A stretch of DNA of 64,000 bases, from assembly GCF_016801865.2 (NCBI RefSeq), contig NC_068938.1, forward strand, positions 115,408,615 to 115,472,614. The letters are read 5' to 3'. A model generated the notes under the pieces. The model was not told where the DNA came from. It worked only from the letters and a program-made list of their open reading frames with translations, and did not search any database. Positions 58,101-64,000 of this stretch are shown here, in pieces. Both the position numbers and the translations under genes were made by a program. How positions within the stretch are numbered: position 1 is the stretch's first letter; each line of letters begins with the position of its first letter. The DNA comes from Culex pipiens pallens. Its lineage: Eukaryota; Arthropoda; Insecta; Diptera; Culicidae.

Positions 58101-59894
58101 ACTGGAATGGTTGTCGGCGCACCCCCGCAAGTGGAAGCCAATCGAACGTCAGCGATCCTGTACTTCCTGCCCAGGAGCATGTGGCACCATGTGTCATCGA
58201 AGGACAACCCGGCCGACTGTGCGTCGCGAGGGATCTCGCCGCTCGAGCTGCTCAACCATCCGCTGTGGTGGGACTCCCCCTACTGGGCCCACAGCGAGCA
58301 GTCGTTCTTGGAACACTGCGCAGCACCAGCACCGAAGGCACCACCCATCGAAGAACGACAGATTCGCACATTCTGTCTGGAGATTGGCTCCCAGCGTAGC
58401 AACTTCACCCTGGAGCGCTATCTTCTCGATCGATTCTCCTCGCTACGCCGCTGCACTCGGACACTGGCGACGATCCGACGGTTCCTGTTCAACCTGGCGC
58501 GACCGAAGGTGGAGCGCTTAACCGGACCGCTGACACCGGCGGAACTCAAGGTAGCTGGTCTACAACTCGTACGACTAGCACAACACGAAGCATTTGCGAA
58601 GGAGATTGCCTGCCTGCGCAAATCGACCGAGGTTTCCAACAAGAGCAAGCTGCGCCCGCTCTTTCCGTTCATCGACCGGGACGGAACACTGCGTGTCGGT
58701 GGAAGGCTGCAGAACGCCGACATCCCCTACGACATGAGACACCCGCCCATTCTGCCGCAGCAGCACCGACTGACAACACTTGTCATTCAAGACCTTCACC
58801 TGGACAACCTACACGCAGGGCCTACCTTGGTGATCTCAACCCTCAACCAGAGTTTTTGGGTGATGGGATGCCAGACGGTCGTGCGACAACAACTGCAAAA
58901 GTGCATCCGCTGCTGCCGAATGAAAGCCAGAACCGCTCAGCAGCTGATGGGAAGTCTTCCGGCAGTGCGAACAACGCCGGCCAGAGCATTCGTCCACGTC
59001 GGAGTCGACTACGCAGGACCAATCCTCGTCAAGAGCGGCAACCCAAGGAAACCACACGTGACAAAGGGCTACATCGCAGTGTTCGTATGTCTCTGTACGA
59101 AAGCTGTGCACTTGGAAGTCGCCGGCGACCTGTCCACGAAGGCGTTCTTCGGTGCACTCAAACGGTTCGTCGCCAGGAGAGGACTGTGCACCGAGATATG
59201 GTCCGACAACGGGACGAACTTCGTCGGAGCCGATCGGCAGATGCAGGAGTTTTTCGAAACCGACGAGTTCAAGCAACAAGCCGCCCACTTCGCTGCCAAC
59301 ATTGGAGTAAAGTGGACCTTCATTCCGCCTTCCGCACCCCACATGGGAGGATTGTGGGAAGCTGCGGTCAAGAGTGCGAAAACCCACCTGCGCAAGGTCC
59401 TGGGAAACGAGTCGGCCACCTACGAAGAGCTCTACACCATCCTGACGCAAATCGAGGCCTGCCTCAACTCGCGTCCGCTTTGCGCCATCTCCAACTCTCC
59501 CGATAGCTGCGAGGCCCTCACCCCCGGACACTTCATCATCCAGCAGCCGATGAACCTCCTGCCAGAACCCAGCGTTTCGGACGTACCGCGCAACCGACTG
59601 GACAACTGGCAGCTCGTCCAGCAGAAGGTGGAAGAAATCTGGACTCGTTGGCGCAACGAGTACGTGACGTCGCTGCAACCGCGCAGCAAGTGGCAATCGG
59701 AGATCGACAACCTGCAGGTCAACCGCTTGGTGCTGGTCAAGAACGAGAACACCCCGCCGGCCCAGTGGGAGTTGGCCAGAGTAGTTGCGACACACCCGGA
59801 TCGCAATGGCATCGTGCGGACCGTCACGCTGCGCAGAGGAACAACGGAGTACCAGAGACCGATCCAGAAGTTGGTTCCACTACCGACTGATTGA
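55194..59894 (+). pseudogene. BEL/Pao gag C-terminus and pol, with two frameshifts
   Basis: Continues the gag frame. Cysteine clusters include CFNCLRTSHTAKTC near 55800. The protease region near 56110 reads AMIDSCSGASL, with Cys where most relatives have Gly after Asp-Ser. Reverse transcriptase follows: LRVVFDGSCRTSSGVSLND near 56980, SDIEKMYRQVRV near 57120 and the catalytic FYVDDLMSG near 57349. A frame change occurs near 57650, just before HPFGWLAPV. RNase H has LLGFSDASESAYS near 57850. A second frame change occurs near 58140. The integrase shows an HHCC zinc part (HRLTTLVIQDLHLDNLHAG, CIRCC) at 58760-58920, VGVDYAGPI near 59000, WSDNGTNFVG near 59200 and GGLWEAAVKSAK near 59347, then the stop at 59892-59894. 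Unbroken, this would be a single polyprotein. Confidence 0.9.
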
Positions 59895-59919
59895 GGCTAC
59901 TGCCTCAAGGTGGGGAGGA

Positions 59920-60153
59920 TGTTTGGGTAGAACCAACGCAGTGTGTAGAGTTTTGACTTAAACCCCTTAACCGTGTACAGTCCACTTCCCAACACAACAT
60001 CACACACACACTGACACAGAAAAAGGCCCAGTAAACGTCAAATCCCCAAAAATCACCGTTAAAAGCGATCATTCTCGAACGAGCAGAATAAAGAGAAACA
60101 CGTTGTTTAGAGTTCGTCGCGACTTTTATTTAATTTCGTTTCGACCGCAAACA
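59920..60153 (+). repeat. 3' LTR of the BEL/Pao element
   Basis: 234 bp, nearly identical to the 5' copy. Differences cluster in two places (AAGAGAAAC versus AAGAACAAC, and CTTTTATTT versus CTTTCTTTT). Followed by the target duplicate GCTGC. Confidence 0.92.
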
Positions 60154-60720
60154 GCTGCTTTAACTCTTCTTTATTGCTGCTTTCAGGATAAATCGGTTTT
60201 TTGCTCGAATCTTTCCAGATACTCTTAAAATATACTTCCAGAGTGAAATAAAACGTAAATTGTTACTTGGGAACCCAGCCCAATTAATTAATATTGAGAC
60301 TGATTCCAGTGACTGCAAAAATGCAGGGATCAAGTCTCCCTAAACGCACTTTTTTAAACAATTGATTGTAAAAATAGTATGACGATAAATTTAACATCAA
60401 ATGCGTAAGGGTTTTGGAGTTGATAAGTTTATCAAACAATTCATGTATAAAAAATATTTTTTTGAATATTTTTTGAGTGTTTTTTATACATATCAAAACA
60501 AAGAAAAAAGATCTCTTGGAAGTTTTTTGCAGCTCGTTTTAGAAAAATGTGTGTAACTCAATCTAAACATTTTTTAATTTTTTTCTTTGTTTTCTACAGT
60601 GAGTTTTAGTTAATTTCGCACAACTTTCTAGAACAAAGCTAATTGTTTTACCCACATGCTGACGAGATACAGGCTTGGGATCAAGTCTCCCCGGGGATCA
60701 AGTCTCCCCACTCTCCCCTA

Positions 60721-62823
60721 CACCAAATTGACTGAATATTCCCTTCTCAGGATACATATGATCGATTTATTTTTTATTTTACAATTTTGGTAGTTGTGCT
60801 CTCGACTGTTACTCTACAATGTTGAGTTGTGGTTTTCATTCCATATTACCATGGATCCCCTTAGAACGCCCATGCACGCAAGATACTTTCTGTCAAGAAA
60901 GCCTTTCTTAGTTGATTTTCAATTGGCAATTTAAGCCAATTTTTAGAACCCAATTGATTTACGAAAACTTAGAGAAATTCTCTTAATTTAATTTTATTTT
61001 TTATTTTTCCAAAAGAAAGCACTCCCAAAAGAGGAAGTGGAGTCCATTGGAACCGATGAAAACCTCCAACTAAACTATCCCATTTCAATTATCGGTGCTG
61101 GCAGCGGCCAAAATCACGATGATGAAGCATTCTTCATTGATTGAAGTGCGGCGGCGCGCTCACGATCAACGCCTGTCTGATCTTCCAACAGGCGCGCGCT
61201 GTGCGGCGTGTCGACGATCAAAGAAAAGCGGTAATCTTCAATTAGTTTTAGCAATCAGCAGCGTGATAATGGTGGCGATGGAATGAGATGCATGATTTTC
61301 TTGGAAAGTTACTTCTGTTATTGTTGTTTTGTTAGGTTTTGTAAATAGTGTAGAAATAGCCCTGAATTTTTGTTTTGAGGGGAGCTTTTCCATTTCAAAA
61401 TTATTGCGAACGCAACATTGAAGATGCGAATATGGCAAACATTATTTTGGTAATTTATCACTGCTGTGTGTCATGCCGGTGCTCACCAAAAGGATCAATA
61501 AATAACGGTTTCCCAACTTTTGATCCCTTGTGTGCTACCTACAACAAACATTGCCAGAGGACATATATCTTATGACAAATGATTCCAACCATTTCGTTTC
61601 ACTTTTCAACTCTAGAAGTTCAGAACTGCATAAAACGCTGAACCGAGGCGACCCGAAAGCCGGAGGAAAGAAATTGTAAATTGTCACATAAATCAATGTA
61701 AATTATTCCGATGTCTGTCTTCTCTCAACAGATTCATAAATAATTTCACTAAATTCGTTTCATTTCTCGCTCCTCCTGTTTCCAAGAGTGGAGCTCTGTC
61801 TGTCAGCGCGCCGGATAGTCCGTCTTGTCTTGCGTGTGAGGATGAGCTGCTCTTCCCTTGGCCTCTGCCAGCAACGCCAACGACGACGATGGTGACGCTA
61901 ACGAATGGCAAGCATACTGAAACTGAAACTGATGATGGCTGGTGTAACTGATGAGTGTCAGTTTGTTCTACACCCTGATACGGTCGGGGCCTGTCATCGG
62001 GGTATCCTCGCCCGGTCGTATATTCAATTTATAGGTTTTCAAGAACCTCCCGCTCCGACATCCGACAGGAGAGCTGCCGTTCTGCTGTTCCGCCGGCGAG
62101 GAGGCATGGCAGGTGGGATGCCTAGTTCATCTTCCTTAGGGTCGGTTGAGTGAGAGGAGCCACCATCAGCTTCAAAGGAGTACCAACCGGAGTTTATGCA
62201 AGCGAGAGTCTGCATATATGTACAAACAGCCTGGTTGGCTAGTTTATTCTCTAAATTTACGATGATTTATTAAAGAATCTTGGTCGGCAGAAACCTCTTC
62301 CTGCTGCTGCATGCAAACGTTAGAACAAATGATTTAATGAAGGGAAACTGTCTTTGGTACACCTCGAGTGTGGAGCATTGGGGACGGAGGGTCTGAATCA
62401 AGGTTTATGTGAAAATCTCAGAATAGTATTTTATCATTTCTTTTTTCATTCACTTTTCATTCTGTTTTAAATACAGTGGACTCTCCCGTTGTCGATGTTG
62501 AAGGGACCATTTGCAAAACGTGACATACTTTTTGAGCCAGTTTGACTAGTGTGATTCCCAAGCTTCTTGGAGGGACTGAAAAAATTATTAACGGCTGGAG
62601 CAATATTTATATCGAGAAGATCGACAACCAGAGAGTAAAAGAAATATGGAAATGGTTTCACAAGTTTAAATACGTCCACCTTCTCATAAATATATTTAAA
62701 AACATTTTCCAAATCCATCGTAAACCCGCAATTCAGAGTCGAGAGAATCGTTCCTTCTAAATTTAAAAAGCTCAGAACCAAAATCGAAAGAAAAATGATA
62801 CCAACCCACACCATCAAAACAAA
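60721..62823. other. non-coding stretch
   Basis: No gene is supported. Short open frames with GC-rich patches at 61130-61220 and 61850-62110 have no family features. Confidence 0.35.
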
Positions 62824-63015
62824 TAGGGACGTGGCGTTACATCGTGCTGCCATCTGGTTTTTTGAAGTGCAAGAGTGGAAAAGTGCTGAGTCATCGTCTA
62901 AAAATAGACAGCGTCCTATCTCGCCCAGCAAAATGAAGTCGATAAAGTAGTCGGTTTCGACGAGAAAAAGTGAAAAACGTGGTCTAAAAATAGCGACGCC
63001 ATCCCCCTATGTGTT
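62824..63015 (+). repeat. truncated copy of the block repeated at 63249-63437
   Basis: About 190 bases from AGGGACGTGGCGTTACATCG to CGACGCCATCCCCCTATG recur 425 bases downstream with few changes. This copy lies outside the MITE that carries the second copy. Confidence 0.8.
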
Positions 63016-63025
63016 TATTCGTTAA

Positions 63026-63460
63026 ACTGCCGCTCAAATCAAGTCCGTCCCATATGTAATTTCGTCAATTTTGAGGTAATGATGCAGTTTGGTTCAAAAT
63101 CATGTAAACTATCAGAAAAACCAATAAAATGTAATACTTTGTTCAAGAAAGCCGGAGAAAATCCACTTTTTCGTGAAATTCTAACACGTAGCCTTATGGA
63201 CGGGACAACTTTGACACGCGTTTTTCTCGGCTTGCTGTTTTTACATATAGGGACGTGGCGTTACATCGTGCTGCCATCTGTTTTTTTTAAGCGCAAGAGT
63301 GTAAAAGTGCTGAGTCATCGTCTAAAAATAGACGGCGTCCTATCTCGCCCAGCAAAATGAAGTCGATAAAGTAGTCGGTTTCGATGAGAAAAAGTGGAAA
63401 ATGTGGTCTAAAAATAGCGACGCCATCCCCCTATGGGACGGACACGATTAGAGCGGCAGT
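63026..63460. mobile_element. MITE with ACTGCCGCTC...GTCCGTCCCATA ends
   Basis: ACTGCCGCTCAAATCAAGTC then CGTCCCATA at the left is matched by its inverse at 63432-63460 with few differences. It encloses the second copy of the 190-base block. The copy at 62824-63015, ending at CCCCCTATG, is probably the 3' part of another, truncated member. Confidence 0.72.
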
Positions 63461-63477
63461 AAATGAAACAATAAATT

Positions 63478-63762
63478 TCCAACAAGTGTCATACATCGAC
63501 TTCTGACCACTCCTTGGTCACCAAGCTGTGGTGGACGAGGCAGTAAAGTCATTGGGTTAGTCTGTCAAAGGTCTCTGGTTCAATTTCCTTAGTCGATATT
63601 TTTTTTTTTTTTTTTTTACGGATGAACTTTTTTTTCAAATTAACCTCGAGGGAATAATTCTCTCGCCCATCTCGAGCTGTGTTCTCTGTGTCCGTAAATG
63701 GTACCACTATTCTCTCGGCTCGAGGCCATTATTCTCTCGGACGAGCGCTGCCCAAGAAATCA
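63478..63762 (+). mobile_element. second copy of the tRNA-like composite element
   Basis: It matches the inverse of 20571-20860: CCAACAAGTGTCATACATCG, the tRNA-like head, a poly-T run (63599-63617), GGATGAACTTTTTTT, then CTCTCG-rich sequence to GAGCGCTGCCC. Relative to the first copy it lacks the long segment that holds the minisatellite. Confidence 0.65.
63520..63588 (+). other. tRNA-like pol III promoter segment (SINE head)
   Basis: GTGGTGGACGAGGCAGTAAAG as a worn A-box region and GGTTCAATTTCC as a worn B box. It is more diverged from the consensus than the head at 20745-20812. Confidence 0.55.
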
Positions 63763-63944
63763 TCGTCACTTGTGTGCTATCTTATAACATATCAGCTGTA
63801 AAAGAATTGGAAATGTCACAAGATCATTCTCCCCTCTTAACAGATAGGAAAGTAAACACTTGTCCTGGCTTTAGATGTTGTAAGGCCGTTAAATCATTCC
63901 GTCTCGTCTCGCTGGTAAAAAATCAATCAACACACCAATCCGAC

Positions 63945-64000
63945 GGAATCGGCGATCAGCGTTTGGACTCGCAATCCAAAGGTCGTCAGTTGGAATCCTG
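63945..64000 (+). other. tRNA-like SINE head cut by the window end
   Basis: GGCGATCAGCGTTTGGACTC, then GCAATCCAAAGGTCGTCAGT and TGGAATCCTG, resemble the A-box, anticodon arm and B-box part of tRNA-derived mosquito SINEs. The rest lies beyond the window, so a real tRNA gene cannot be fully excluded. Confidence 0.45.

Larger units (their letters stand above)
54290..60153 (+). mobile_element. BEL/Pao LTR retrotransposon, full length but broken
   Basis: Two 234-bp LTRs (TGTTTGGG to CAAACA), the 5-bp target duplication GCTGC (54285-54289, 60154-60158), a TGGTCCTT primer-binding site at 54528 and a GTGGGGAGGA polypurine tract at 59910-59919. The domain order gag, protease, reverse transcriptase, RNase H, integrase is diagnostic of BEL/Pao. 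The coding region has one nonsense codon and two frameshifts. The LTRs differ at about four positions, so the insertion is fairly recent. Confidence 0.93.
52313..60718. mobile_element. TA-flanked non-autonomous element split by a BEL insertion
   Basis: The ends are 28-bp inverted repeats, beginning GGGGAGAGTGGGGAGACTTG on both strands and bordered by TA (52311-52312, 60719-60720). Excluding the BEL element at 54290-60153 and one target copy, about 2.5 kb remain, with no transposase frame. GGGATCAAGTCTCCC-type motifs recur inside both ends (near 52519, 60328, 60678). Confidence 0.8.

Overview
The window looks like nuclear DNA of a mosquito, most likely a culicine such as Culex. It carries one conserved insect developmental gene in a large gene-poor, AT-rich landscape packed with mosquito-type repeats: BEL/Pao LTR elements, tRNA-derived SINEs, and many small inverted-repeat (MITE and fold-back) elements. 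Species assignment is inference only; no bacterial-style operons or RNA operons are visible.

Layout. Positions 1.7-3.3 kb hold the only clearly intact host gene, a two-exon zinc-finger gene of the Noc/Elbow (NET) family on the minus strand, with a 100-bp intron and a 487-residue product. Positions 3.4-25 kb are non-coding apart from one possible unidentified terminal exon (22.8-23.1 kb). They carry a SINE with clear target duplications, several TA-flanked MITEs, a 1,239-bp tandem duplication of a fold-back element, and a 2.1-kb long-inverted-repeat element with another element nested in it.

Positions 25.4-35.4 kb are the most unusual part. Two arms of related AAATGGT-type repeats lie in opposite orientation, and their outer ends share a short inverted terminal sequence. 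Between them are a BEL-like element that keeps only an intact gag-protease frame, and decayed fragments of at least four host genes: condensin subunit Cap-G (NCAPG), a Piwi-family Argonaute, Elongator subunit Elp3 and ribosomal protein S14. The NCAPG and Elp3 pieces appear to keep introns, so they were probably copied as DNA. The whole may be one gene-capturing transposon, or several independent insertions.

Positions 35.4-44.8 kb hold more inverted-repeat elements, a GA microsatellite and a second Piwi-like fragment. Positions 44.8-49.0 kb are a 4.2-kb degenerate TAACTAAATT satellite whose strand polarity flips twice. Positions 52.3-60.7 kb are a non-autonomous TA-flanked element with near-perfect terminal inverted repeats, split by a BEL/Pao retrotransposon that has 234-bp LTRs, a 5-bp target duplication, one nonsense codon and two frameshifts. 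The last 3 kb hold a MITE with a repeated internal block, a second copy of the tRNA-like composite element, and the start of another tRNA-like SINE head cut by the window end.

Apart from the noc-type transcription factor, the coding capacity here is transposon-derived or decayed. All coordinates and splice sites come from reading the sequence by eye; no database search was run.
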